Shown: positions 17,383 to 25,718 of the stretch, piece after piece
Numbering within the stretch: position 1 is the stretch's first letter
Layout of the letters: every line of letters starts with the position of its first letter
Assembly: GCA_017651185.1 (NCBI GenBank)
Contig: JAGCDJ010000043.1
Location: 1 to 64,000, forward strand
Direction of reading: 5' to 3'
DNA: 64,000 nt
DNA from: Bacteroidales bacterium
GTDB taxonomy: Bacteria > Bacteroidota > Bacteroidia > Bacteroidales > ML635J-15
The notes under the pieces: generated by a model
Seen by the model: only the letters and a program-made list of their open reading frames with translations
Database searches by the model: none
Told to the model about the DNA's origin: nothing
Made by a program: the position numbers and the translations under genes

Positions 17383-17543
17383 GTCATTCCACAAGTCAGA
17401 ACATACTCGCGATACGGAACGGGGAGCGTTGTAATGTTCGACTATGCGGAATCTCCTATGGAACCGTTTTCAGATGGAGATTCCGTACAGACAGGCTCAC
17501 AAGGCTCGAACCTGCGCCTGTTCGCTTTGTCTTACGGAATGAC
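17383..17543. repeat. Nested palindromic REP/MITE-like element
   Basis: Outer arms GTCATTCC (17383-17390) and GGAATGAC (17536-17543) enclose GTTCGA/TCGAAC and then the inner arms CGGAATCTCC (17447-17456) and GGAGATTCCG (17476-17485). This GTCATTCC...GGAATCTC...GAGATTCC...GGAATGAC layout is typical of interspersed palindromic elements in Bacteroidota. A spurious 62-codon frame crosses it. It separates the cysteate-synthase-like and SDR genes. Confidence 0.7.
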
Positions 17544-17557
17544 ACTATTGTAGTCGT

Positions 17558-18361
17558 ATGAAACCTCGTTTTGCTGGCAAAATAGTATGGATAACTGGTG
17601 CTTCGTCGGGAATAGGCGAGGCAACTGCCTACCGCATGTCTGCCGAAGGCGCAAGTCTTATTCTGACTTCGCGTAACGAATCGGCGCTTGCGTCGGTGCG
17701 TGAAAGGTGCATTGCCAGTGGCGCACCAAAGGCGGAGGTTTTACCAGCAGATTTGTCGCAACTTGAAAATCTGGAAAAACTGGCAGAATCGGCATGGTCG
17801 CTTTTCGGAAAGATTGACATTTTCTTCTGTAATGCTGGCATCAGTCAGCGGTCGAATACCATCGATTCGCAGATGGAGGTGATTGACAAGGTGATGGATG
17901 TCAACTATTTTGCTCCAGTTACAATCACAAAGGCGTTGCTTCCGAAGATGATTGCTGCTGGTGGTGGACAGATTGCCGTTACTACAAGCATTGCAGGAAA
18001 ATTCGGTTTTCCGCTGCGTTGCGCCTATAGCTCGTCAAAGTTCGCTCTGTATGGCTTTTTCGAGACGGTGCAGGCCGAGTGCTATAAGGACGGCATACGT
18101 GTTACTTTTGTTTGTCCGGGTCGTGTTCAGACCAACATTTCGCTCTATGCACTCGAAAAGGACGGCACTCCGCACGGCAAGATGGACGCTGGTCAGGCTG
18201 GTGGAATAACATCGGAGATGGCGGCACGTAAGATTGCAAATGCCATTTATAGGAAAAAACGCGAAGTGCTTGTCGGTGGCAAGGAACTGCTTATGGTACA
18301 TATCAAAAGGTGGTTCCCGGGTCTGGCGGCAAGGATTGCAAGGAATATAAAGGCGATGTAA
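17558..18361 (+). CDS. Short-chain dehydrogenase/reductase, candidate 3-ketocapnine reductase
   Basis: A classical 267-residue SDR: nucleotide site GASSGIG near residue 15, NAG at FFCNAGISQ, the catalytic Ser (TTSIAGKFG) and YSSSK with Tyr and Lys. It resembles the DHRS7/3-ketosphinganine-reductase type. Placed after an acyltransferase and a cysteate-synthase-like enzyme, it is the natural candidate to reduce 3-ketocapnine to capnine with NADPH. The palindromic element in the gap before it may weaken cotranscription. The SDR assignment is sure; the substrate is inferred from context. Confidence 0.75.
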   Translation: MKPRFAGKIVWITGASSGIGEATAYRMSAEGASLILTSRNESALASVRERCIASGAPKAEVLPADLSQLENLEKLAESAWSLFGKIDIFFCNAGISQRSNTIDSQMEVIDKVMDVNYFAPVTITKALLPKMIAAGGGQIAVTTSIAGKFGFPLRCAYSSSKFALYGFFETVQAECYKDGIRVTFVCPGRVQTNISLYALEKDGTPHGKMDAGQAGGITSEMAARKIANAIYRKKREVLVGGKELLMVHIKRWFPGLAARIARNIKAM

Positions 18362-18440
18362 AATTATAATTGACAATTAATAATGGAAAATTTTTTTTAA
18401 TTTAATCATCAAATTTTCAAATTATCAAATTTTTGAATAA
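18362..18440. repeat. AT-rich intergenic tract of ATTGACAATTAATAAT and TCATCAAATTTTCAAAT units
   Basis: The same two unit types recur at 59171-59190 (ataattgacaat) and 56812-56855 (aaatcttcaaatcatc). These are interspersed low-complexity repeats; no promoter was recognised in this one. Confidence 0.45.
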
Positions 18441-18447
18441 TTAGCAA

Positions 18448-19518
18448 ATGGAAAATTACTTTATATCTGGAATACAGCAGGTTGGCGTAGGAACAGAAAA
18501 TTTCCACGAATCGTGGAAGTGGTATATCAAGATGTTTGGAATGGATGTCAAGATTTTGGAGGACGACACAGTTGCCGAGCGAATGCTTCCTTATACAGGC
18601 AATCAGCCACAGAAGCGCCACGCCTGTATTGCAATAAATCTTCAAGGTGGTGGCGGATTCGAAATCTGGCAGTATTCGCAGCGTAAGCCAGAACCGATAG
18701 GCTTTGATGTGCAGGTTGCCGACCTCGGTATTTTTGCCGCCAAGATTAAGAGCCGCAATGTAAAGGCATACCACGATGAGTTGAAGGCTAAGTACGACAA
18801 GATTAGCGATGTTGCCAAGACTCCCGAAGGAAAGGACACTTTCATCGTTAAGGATCCGTGGAACAACTATTTCCAAGTTGTTGAGGACGACTATGTTTTC
18901 ATCGATGAAAAGCGTTTGTCGGGTGGTACGGTTGGTGCTATGATTGGCGTTACCGACGTAGAACGTGCATTGTCGGTTTACCGCGATGTGCTTGGTTACG
19001 ATACGGTTGTTTACGATGAGACTGGCGTTTTCGATGACTTTGCATTTATGAATGGCGGAAACCAGAAGTACCGTCGTGTATTGCTTAGGTCGTCGCGTAA
19101 GCCAAAGGGTGCTTTTGCCGAACTTATGGGTAGTAGCAGCATTGAACTTGTCGTAGCATTGGAGCGCCAGCCGAGAAAGATTTTTGAAGGCCGCTATTGG
19201 GGTGACCCTGGTTTCATTCAGTTGTGCTTCGATATTACCAATATGCAGGAATTGAGGAAGTTCTGCGAATCAAAGGGGTTCCCGTTCACAGTTGACAGTT
19301 GTCCGAACAACGAGCGTTTCGATATGGGCGAGGCAAGCGGACATTTTACCTACATCGAAGACCCCGATGGCACTTTGATAGAATTTGTTGAAACACATAA
19401 GATTCCCGTAATGAAGAAATTGGGCTGGAATATAAATATGCTCAAGCGCAACCGCGAAAAGCCGTTGCCAAGGTTCCTGTTCAAGGTTATGGGAATGTTT
19501 AAAGTAAAATTGGATTAA
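18448..19518 (+). CDS. Two-domain VOC (glyoxalase-fold) protein
   Basis: The 356-residue protein has two vicinal-oxygen-chelate halves, about residues 5-150 and 158-315 (GIQQVGVGTENFHESWKWYI; GVTDVERALSVYRDVLGYD). Paired βαβββ modules of this kind occur in dioxygenases, epimerases and glyoxalases. Acidic ligand-like positions (FEIWQYS, GTLIEFVET) are present, but the usual first-strand His is Gln or absent, so metal binding is uncertain. It ends one base before the first Hdr-like gene and is almost certainly cotranscribed. A substrate-handling role for the redox complex is possible but unproven. Confidence 0.75.
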   Translation: MENYFISGIQQVGVGTENFHESWKWYIKMFGMDVKILEDDTVAERMLPYTGNQPQKRHACIAINLQGGGGFEIWQYSQRKPEPIGFDVQVADLGIFAAKIKSRNVKAYHDELKAKYDKISDVAKTPEGKDTFIVKDPWNNYFQVVEDDYVFIDEKRLSGGTVGAMIGVTDVERALSVYRDVLGYDTVVYDETGVFDDFAFMNGGNQKYRRVLLRSSRKPKGAFAELMGSSSIELVVALERQPRKIFEGRYWGDPGFIQLCFDITNMQELRKFCESKGFPFTVDSCPNNERFDMGEASGHFTYIEDPDGTLIEFVETHKIPVMKKLGWNINMLKRNREKPLPRFLFKVMGMFKVKLD

Positions 19519-19519
19519 T

Positions 19520-20125
19520 ATGGGAAACTTATATGACCTATTGATGCAGGATGCGCGTTTTGAGGATGCACTCAAAGCATGCATGAACTGCGGAATATGC
19601 ACGGCAATATGTCCCGCTGCCGAGTTTTTCCAGTACGACCCGCGCCGAATCTGCGATATTGTTCAGCGCAAGGACGAAAACGAGATTGAGGCATTGCTGC
19701 GTTCAGATATGATTTGGCATTGCGGTCAGTGCCTGTCGTGCAAGACACGCTGTCCGCGACAGAATGTCCCTGCCGAAGTGATACTTGTGCTTAGGCAAGT
19801 CGCCATTAAACTCGGCTATATGGACGAGCGTATTGCCGAGCAGGAAAAGCGTCTGGCAGAGACTGTTGGAAACAATATACTTGAAATAGGATATTGCGTA
19901 CATCCCGACAAGGTAAAACCCGAACTTCATCAGGAGCAAGGACCTATTTGGGAGTGGTATATAAATAACATAGAGGCGGTAGCACCAAAACTTGGCGCCA
20001 ATTATCATGGCGACGGTCCTGGCGCATTGCGCAAGATACGCGAGGAAAACCTTCAGGAAGTCAGAAAGATTTTCGAGGTTACCGGCGGTATGGACTTGTT
20101 GAAAACATTGAAGGAGGAAAAATGA
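19520..20125 (+). CDS. HdrC-like protein with two [4Fe-4S] clusters
   Basis: This 201-residue protein has two C-x2-C-x2-C-x3-CP motifs, CMNCGICTAICP near residue 22 and CGQCLSCKTRCP near residue 68. Those are the two clusters of heterodisulfide reductase subunit C, which passes electrons between the flavoprotein HdrA and the CCG-domain subunit. No membrane segment is present, so it is cytoplasmic. Its stop codon overlaps the next start (ATGA). The C-terminal ~90 residues, beyond the usual HdrC core, have no recognised domain. Confidence 0.85.
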   Translation: MGNLYDLLMQDARFEDALKACMNCGICTAICPAAEFFQYDPRRICDIVQRKDENEIEALLRSDMIWHCGQCLSCKTRCPRQNVPAEVILVLRQVAIKLGYMDERIAEQEKRLAETVGNNILEIGYCVHPDKVKPELHQEQGPIWEWYINNIEAVAPKLGANYHGDGPGALRKIREENLQEVRKIFEVTGGMDLLKTLKEEK

Positions 20126-20457
20126 GAAAGTTCGGTTTTTCAATATCGCAGACAAGGTCAATAGATTTGGACCAGATTGACTTTAGTTGCCTCGACGAAC
20201 TGCGCGAAGCAGTTCCTACATTCATGGTATGCATCAATTGTGGTGCATGTACTGCAACATGTTCGGCTCAGCAGTTTTCAGATTTTAACATCCGCAAGAT
20301 AAAGACTATGCTTATGCAAGGACAGTACGAAGGACTTGCAAAACAACTCGATAAATGCATGCTTTGCGGAAAGTGCACATTGGTATGTCCGCGTGAAGTA
20401 AATCTTAGGAATTCGATTGTAAACATGCGGAGAATATTAACGAAAAAGAATAAGTGA
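20122..20457 (+). CDS. Second, small HdrC-like ferredoxin
   Basis: A 111-residue protein, again with two cluster motifs: CINCGACTATC near residue 34 (lacking the Pro after the last Cys) and CMLCGKCTLVCP near residue 75. Overlaps with both neighbours (ATGA before, a shared A after) show tight translational coupling. Having two different HdrC-like subunits in one operon is unusual and suggests two electron routes or one larger complex. Confidence 0.85.
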   Translation: MRKFGFSISQTRSIDLDQIDFSCLDELREAVPTFMVCINCGACTATCSAQQFSDFNIRKIKTMLMQGQYEGLAKQLDKCMLCGKCTLVCPREVNLRNSIVNMRRILTKKNK

Positions 20458-22241
20458 TGATGAAATATTTCAGTCCGTTTGTACTTCCGTTCGTTCTTGG
20501 TGCCTTTGTACTGCTTGGAATATGTGTTTTCAAGTACATCAGATGGTACAGGAGTTTCGATAGGGTACAACGTTCAAAGGTAAAGAAGAATATTCTTTCG
20601 TTGAAATTCCTTCCTGCAATATGGGAGGCGATTTTGGAATGTCTGTTCCATCGTAAGGTTTTCAGGCGCAACCTTGTTTTGGGTTACATGCATTGTAGTA
20701 TTGCTTTCGGGTGGTTTTTGCTGATAGTTGTAGGTGCCATAGAAGCCGAGGTTTGTATTCATGGTTCAAAGCCATTTTGGGTGGCAATATTTTATAGGTT
20801 CTTTGTGCATCAGCACGATACGCAGACAAGCATAGTCTTTGCAAACATAATGGATGCACTGCTTCTGGTTGTACTTTCGGGTGTAACGCTTGCTGTTATA
20901 AAGATGGTGTACTCGAAGATTGTGGGAATGCGCAGGGTGACCAAGCATGTACTGTTCGACCGTTTTGCAAAGTTCTCGCTGTGGTTCATTTTCCCGTTGC
21001 GACTTTTGGCTGAAAGTTATACGGCTGCATATTACGGCAACGGTGGATTTATGACACAGGCATTAGGTAATTTGTTTGCTCCTATTTATCACGAATATGT
21101 TGAAATGGGATTGTGGACAATGTACTCCATCTGTCTGGCTGTGTTCTTTGTTTCGTTGCCATTTTCGCGTTACATGCACATTTTTACCGAAGTTTTCCTT
21201 ATTTTCTTCCGCCGTATGGGTGTTACCGAAGGCGACGAAAAGACTGGCTATACGATGTACGAACTTAGCGCTTGCTCGCGTTGCGGTATTTGTATCGACA
21301 ACTGCCCGATGGACAAGCAACTTGGCGTACAAGGTGTGCAGTCGGTTTATTTACTTCGCGATGTTCGTTACAAGCGTGGAACAGAGGAGGTTGCAAACCA
21401 GTGCCTTATGTGTCAGCGTTGTTCGTCAGATTGTCCTGTTGGTCTAGACCTTATGACAATTCGCCGTCAGGTAAGAAATAAGGAAACTAACCTTGATGCT
21501 TCTGGATATTACAGTTATGCTGATAACATTCAGGCATTCAATTCGGTAGGACGAGTTTTGTATTTCGGCGGATGCATGTCGCATCTTACGCCTGGCATTA
21601 CCGAAGCCATGATGAAGATTTTCGATGCTGTTGACCAGAAATACTGGTATATGGACAAGGACAGGACTATTTGCTGTGGTCGTCCGTTGTTGCAGCAGGG
21701 ATTTTTGAAGCAGGCAAAGGACTTGCGTCTTAAGAATCAGAGCATGATAATCAAGTCGAAGGCAAAACTGCTTGTAACATCGTGTCCGATATGCTACCAG
21801 TCGTTTACAAAGGAGTATAACCTGCCGATAAAGGTTATGCATCACACCGAATACATCGAAGGTCTGATAAGGTCGGGCAGGTTGAAGTTGCGCAAGGACG
21901 ACCTTAAGGTTGTTTACCACGATCCGTGCGAACTTGGTCGCGGATGCGGAATATACAACGAGCCACGCGAGGTTTTGAAGTCTGTTTCAACCTTGGTTAA
22001 GGCGAAGTACGAAAAGGAAAAGAGCCTTTGCTGTGGTTTCAATCTTGGTAGTACAGTGCTGACAATGGACCAGCAGACCAAGGTGCGCGATGCAGCGGTG
22101 GAAAGTCTTATGGATAAGAATCCTGACTTGATTGCAACAGCCTGCCCGATGTGCAAGAAGGCGTTTAATCACGCGACAACATTGCAGGTGAAGGATGTCG
22201 CTGAGATTGTAGCGGAAAACATTATAAAAGTTGAAAGTTGA
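20457..22241 (+). CDS. Membrane-bound HdrE/HdrD-like fusion (cytochrome-type anchor, two [4Fe-4S], two CCG domains)
   Basis: The 594-residue protein begins with about five transmembrane helices (residues ~5-250) carrying candidate heme His residues (GYMHCSIAF, RYMHIF), like NarI/HdrE/DsrM anchors. Two ferredoxin motifs follow (CSRCGICIDNCP near 277, CLMCQRCSSDCP near 321). Then come two complete CCG cysteine sets: GGCMSHLTPG / CCGRPL / CPIC and HDPCELGRG / CCGFNLGS / CPMC, which bind noncubane clusters in HdrB/HdrD. It probably links a quinone-side heme to disulfide- or thiol-type chemistry. The ATG at 20457 is used; a GTG at 20454 is possible. Confidence 0.85.
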   Translation: MMKYFSPFVLPFVLGAFVLLGICVFKYIRWYRSFDRVQRSKVKKNILSLKFLPAIWEAILECLFHRKVFRRNLVLGYMHCSIAFGWFLLIVVGAIEAEVCIHGSKPFWVAIFYRFFVHQHDTQTSIVFANIMDALLLVVLSGVTLAVIKMVYSKIVGMRRVTKHVLFDRFAKFSLWFIFPLRLLAESYTAAYYGNGGFMTQALGNLFAPIYHEYVEMGLWTMYSICLAVFFVSLPFSRYMHIFTEVFLIFFRRMGVTEGDEKTGYTMYELSACSRCGICIDNCPMDKQLGVQGVQSVYLLRDVRYKRGTEEVANQCLMCQRCSSDCPVGLDLMTIRRQVRNKETNLDASGYYSYADNIQAFNSVGRVLYFGGCMSHLTPGITEAMMKIFDAVDQKYWYMDKDRTICCGRPLLQQGFLKQAKDLRLKNQSMIIKSKAKLLVTSCPICYQSFTKEYNLPIKVMHHTEYIEGLIRSGRLKLRKDDLKVVYHDPCELGRGCGIYNEPREVLKSVSTLVKAKYEKEKSLCCGFNLGSTVLTMDQQTKVRDAAVESLMDKNPDLIATACPMCKKAFNHATTLQVKDVAEIVAENIIKVES

Positions 22242-22257
22242 AAGTTGAAAATTGAAA
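22226..22257. repeat. GTTGAAA direct-repeat tract
   Basis: Three to four copies of a (G/A)TTGAAA(G/A) unit overlap the end of the previous gene and run into the gap. This is the same class of low-complexity tract as at 18362 and 56812. Confidence 0.4.
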
Positions 22258-22271
22258 TGACGGTTGTAGTC

Positions 22272-22287
22272 GCGCAATGCTTTGCGC
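22272..22287. repeat. Short palindrome GCGCAA-TGCT-TTGCGC
   Basis: 6-bp perfect arms within a TTGTAGTCGCGCAATGC context, close to the longer palindrome at 59194-59223. It is probably a member of the same interspersed family; it lies inside the Hdr-like operon and might shape the mRNA. Confidence 0.45.
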
Positions 22288-22334
22288 AGAATGGATAAAA
22301 TAAATTAAGAAAGAATAATTTGAATTCAAATTAT

Positions 22335-23402
22335 ATGGACGAATCAAAAAATAGAAGATATTGGAACGAATACCAGAAGGAAATTGCCGATGACAAGTTC
22401 TTCTACGAGCGCAGTTGCATCAGACAGACTTTTTTCCCTGGGTCGGAAACGGCTTTCCTGAAAATTATGCGTGAGGAGTTAGGCAAGGACATTCGCGACG
22501 AGGCCAACCAGCATACTTGCACGGGTATTGGCTATCATTCCGATATAGTTCCTATGGAAACAACAATGACGGTTGTAGCACGCTTGTTTTCGCTTATGAC
22601 CGATGCGGGTTACGAAAACTATGTGCCTTCGTGCGTTACTTCGTTCGGTATTTTTACCGAAATGGTTGAAATGTGGAAGGAGCATCCCGAACTTCTCGAA
22701 AAGACACGCAAGTACCTGAAGGAAGCCACAGGTCGCGATTTTGAGGCACCTAAAAATATTGCTCACCCATCCGACATCATATACAAGTATCGTTTCGAGT
22801 TGAAGGAAAAGATGAAATATCAACTTGTGAACCGTTTTACGGGCAAGCCGTTGCGCGTAGTGGAGCATATAGGTTGCCATTATGCCAAGATTTTCCCTGA
22901 AAAGGGTATTGGAAAGGCAGAATTTCCATACGTTCTCGCAGGAATGATAGAAGCGTGGGGTGGCGAGGTTGTTGATTATCCTGAGCGCCGTCATTGCTGT
23001 GGATTTGGATTCCGTCACTATCTGTTGCAGGAAAACCGTGGCTATTCTGTGGCTAACACCAAGAAAAAGTTCGAGTCGATGGAACCGTTTGAGCCTGATT
23101 TCATTGTCGCTAACTGTCCCGGTTGCGCTATGTTTATGGACAAATGGCAATATACGATAGCCGAGATGGAAAACAAGACTTACGACAAGGACGGATATGG
23201 TATTCCAGTGCTAACCTACGAGGAAATGGCGGGAATGTTGCTCGGCTACGACCCGTGGAAACTCGGAATGCAGTTGCATCAGGTACAGGTTGAAAATCTG
23301 CTCGACAAGATAGGCATTCCGTACAAGCCAAACGAAAAATATCGCGGTGCAAATGGAGAAATCCTTCCTTCGCCCGAAAAACCAATGAATTTAAAAGTGT
23401 AA
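22335..23402 (+). CDS. HdrB-like CCG-domain protein with a degenerate first domain
   Basis: The ATG at 22335 gives 355 residues. The C-terminal CCG domain is complete: IGCHYAKIFP, HCCGFGFRHY and NCPGCAMF, ligands for a noncubane [4Fe-4S] cluster as in heterodisulfide reductase subunit B. In the N-terminal half the corresponding cysteines are reduced: SCIRQTFFPG, then HTCTGIGYH in place of CC, and SCVTSFG in place of CxxC. It therefore probably binds only one such cluster. No ferredoxin motif is present. It is separated from the upstream gene by 93 bases of repeats but is co-directional with no terminator between. Confidence 0.82.
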   Translation: MDESKNRRYWNEYQKEIADDKFFYERSCIRQTFFPGSETAFLKIMREELGKDIRDEANQHTCTGIGYHSDIVPMETTMTVVARLFSLMTDAGYENYVPSCVTSFGIFTEMVEMWKEHPELLEKTRKYLKEATGRDFEAPKNIAHPSDIIYKYRFELKEKMKYQLVNRFTGKPLRVVEHIGCHYAKIFPEKGIGKAEFPYVLAGMIEAWGGEVVDYPERRHCCGFGFRHYLLQENRGYSVANTKKKFESMEPFEPDFIVANCPGCAMFMDKWQYTIAEMENKTYDKDGYGIPVLTYEEMAGMLLGYDPWKLGMQLHQVQVENLLDKIGIPYKPNEKYRGANGEILPSPEKPMNLKV

Positions 23403-23417
23403 TGTAAAATATTAGAT

Positions 23418-24425
23418 ATGAGTAAGATTGCTATAATAGGAGCCGGACCTGCCGGTATTGAAAGTGCATCGATGCTTGCAAGAAACCATGAGGTGCTGTT
23501 ATTCGAAAAGTCATCGACAGCATTATCCAACATACTCGACAAGGCATATCTGTTCCCCGATTTTTCAAGTGCTACCGATATTGCCGACAGTTTGAATTCG
23601 AAACTTATAAATGAGAATATAAAGTTGATGCTTAATACCGAAGTCGTTGATGTTGTAAGAAACGATTCGGAATGGAAGATAGTTGACGCGTCAGGAAAGA
23701 ACTATTTTGTTGATGCAGTGCTTATCACAACTGGTTACCAGACCTTTGACGCTACGCGCAAGGAAGAACTTGGATATGGCATATACAAGGGCGTAGTTAC
23801 TTCCATAGATATGGAAAGAATGATAAGGTACAACCAGATTGTGAACTCGATAAACGAAGCACCGAAGCGTATTGTTTTCCTGCAGTGTGTAGGTTCGCGT
23901 GACGAAAAGTCTGGCAACCGCTATTGCTCCAAGGTTTGCTGTGTGACGGCTGTAAAACAGGCAATAGAAGTGCGTAAGATGCTTCCCGAAGCCGAAATAT
24001 ACATTTTCTATATGGACTTGCGCATGTGGGGACAGCATTTCGAGGAACTTTACCGTGAATCTCAGGAAAAGTATGACATCCGCTATGTGCGTGGACGTAT
24101 TTCTGAGGCATCATCCACTTTCGACCGTAAGATACAGATAAAGGCGGAAGACACTTTGCTCGGTGTTCCTCTGAAGATGACCACCGACTTGCTTGTACTG
24201 ATGGTTGGTATGGAAGCATCGTCTGGAACAAAGTCGCTTGGTTGCAAGTGCGGAATAGGGGGCGAGTATGGTTTCGTCAAGACGGCAACTCCGCATCTTT
24301 GCGACAACGAAACCTCCGAGAAGGGACTGTTTGTTGCAGGTTCGTGCAAGCGACCAATGACAATCAACGATGTCATTAACGATGCAAGGTCGGCGGCGTG
24401 TGTTATTGGCGAATACTTAAGGTAA
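23418..24425 (+). CDS. Short HdrA-like FAD protein
   Basis: A 335-residue flavoprotein beginning KIAIIGAGPAGIESASML (FAD GxGxxG) with the HdrA signature CVGSRDEKSGNRYCSKVCCV and the C-terminal GLFVAGSCKRPMTINDV segment. It is much shorter than methanogen HdrA (about 650 residues) and has no ferredoxin-type cysteine motifs, so it keeps only the thioredoxin-reductase-like core. Last gene of the operon, followed by a strong terminator. It likely passes electrons between a soluble donor and the HdrC-like subunits; whether it bifurcates is unknown. Confidence 0.85.
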   Translation: MSKIAIIGAGPAGIESASMLARNHEVLLFEKSSTALSNILDKAYLFPDFSSATDIADSLNSKLINENIKLMLNTEVVDVVRNDSEWKIVDASGKNYFVDAVLITTGYQTFDATRKEELGYGIYKGVVTSIDMERMIRYNQIVNSINEAPKRIVFLQCVGSRDEKSGNRYCSKVCCVTAVKQAIEVRKMLPEAEIYIFYMDLRMWGQHFEELYRESQEKYDIRYVRGRISEASSTFDRKIQIKAEDTLLGVPLKMTTDLLVLMVGMEASSGTKSLGCKCGIGGEYGFVKTATPHLCDNETSEKGLFVAGSCKRPMTINDVINDARSAACVIGEYLR

Positions 24426-24451
24426 ATATATATTTAGACATAATGAAAAAA

Positions 24452-24487
24452 TAAGCGGGAATGATTTCATTCCCGCTTACTTTTTAT
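24452..24487. terminator. Bidirectional terminator between the Hdr-like and EnvC genes
   Basis: A perfect 13-bp stem (TAAGCGGGAATGA / TCATTCCCGCTTA) with a 2-base spacer has A-rich sequence on the left and CTTTTTAT on the right. It serves the converging genes on both strands. Confidence 0.92.
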
Positions 24488-24506
24488 ATGTATTGTTGTG
24501 TCGTTT

Positions 24507-25718
24507 TTATTTTGCCAGCCAGTTGGCGGGGTTCAGTGTAGCACTGCCCTTCCATATTTCCAGATGCAACACTGTCTTGTTCTCCGAATCGTCGGTGTAA
24601 ATTTTTCCGATTGCTTGTTTTGCCTTTACCTTGTCGCCAACCGAAACATAAACCTTGTCGAGATGCGTGTAAACGCTTAGGTATTCGCCATGCCTGATTA
24701 TCACAGCGTTCTGCGTTCCGGGAATAGAGAATACTTTTCTAACTTCACCATCGAACACAGCGCGTGCATCGGAACCGGTTGTTGTGGAAATGTCTATACC
24801 TTTATTGTCGATTTCAACGCCAGAAATCACAGGATGCGGCTGTTTGCCGAATCTCGATACGATAACTCCACGCTGTACTGGCCACGGAAGTTTGCCTACA
24901 TTGCTGCCAAAATTGTCGCTTACAATTTTTTCTTCAGGCGTCAGTTCGTATTTGCCCGTATTTGCCTTGCCCTTAGATGCCGACGACTTCTTTACTTCCT
25001 CGGCAATCAACTTTTCGATGGCTGCCTGCAACTGCTGTTTTTGCTTGTTCTTTTCGGCTAGTTGTTTCTTTAGGTCTGCTTCTTTGCCTTTCAGTTTGGC
25101 AAGAGCGTTTTCCTGCTGTTTTTTTGCGTTTTCAAGATTTTTTGCTTCAACTTTTTCCTCGTCGAGGAGTTTTTGATGTTCTGCCTTTTGTGCCAAAAGT
25201 TTTTCCTTCTGTCTTTCAAGGAATGCCTTTATTGCGTTTATTGCAATAAGTTGTCGTTTACGATAGTCGGCCATCTGCTGCATGTATTTCAGTCGCAGGT
25301 ACGATTGGTTGAAATCTTTCGACGACAGCAAAAACATTATTTCGTTGTTCTTATTCTGGTTTTTCCAAGCAACTTGTAGCATCTTAGCATACGATGATTT
25401 TAGATTGTCCAGATCCTCGGTCATCATCGCTATTATCGATTCGGTTTCCTTGATTTTTTCCGATACAAGTTTAATTTCCATGTTTATGTCGGAAATAAGT
25501 TCCTTACGCGACGAAATCTGACTGCCAAGCAGGGCAAGGTTATTTTCCGATTCCTTTTGGTTCTTGCGTGTTTCCTCGAGTAGTTTGTTGGTATAGTTTA
25601 TTTCGTTGATAGTCTTCTTCTTCTTCTTTTCAAGTTCTGCCTTGGTCTGTGCGAATGAACCAAATGCAAGCGCAAGCATTACGGATGCTAGGAATAATAT
25701 TCTAACGATTCTTTTCAT
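24507..25718 (-). CDS. EnvC-like murein hydrolase activator (degenerate M23 peptidase)
   Basis: The ATG at 25718 begins a signal peptide (MKRIVRILFLASVMLALAFG) followed by a long Lys/Glu/Gln-rich coiled coil (~20-230) and a C-terminal LytM/M23 domain (~295-403). The metal ligands are changed: NKGIDIST lacks the first His of HxGxD, and VLHLEIW has only one of the paired His. EnvC-type proteins also lack catalysis and instead activate amidases during cell division, which fits. Last gene of a four-gene envelope operon; it overlaps the upstream gene by 17 bases. Confidence 0.85.
   Translation of the reverse strand: MKRIVRILFLASVMLALAFGSFAQTKAELEKKKKKTINEINYTNKLLEETRKNQKESENNLALLGSQISSRKELISDINMEIKLVSEKIKETESIIAMMTEDLDNLKSSYAKMLQVAWKNQNKNNEIMFLLSSKDFNQSYLRLKYMQQMADYRKRQLIAINAIKAFLERQKEKLLAQKAEHQKLLDEEKVEAKNLENAKKQQENALAKLKGKEADLKKQLAEKNKQKQQLQAAIEKLIAEEVKKSSASKGKANTGKYELTPEEKIVSDNFGSNVGKLPWPVQRGVIVSRFGKQPHPVISGVEIDNKGIDISTTTGSDARAVFDGEVRKVFSIPGTQNAVIIRHGEYLSVYTHLDKVYVSVGDKVKAKQAIGKIYTDDSENKTVLHLEIWKGSATLNPANWLAK

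Noticed and set aside
17365..17553. 62-codon open frame between the cysteate-synthase-like and SDR genes
   Set aside because: It lies across the nested palindromic element and has no conserved-looking protein features; frames through such elements are usually spurious.
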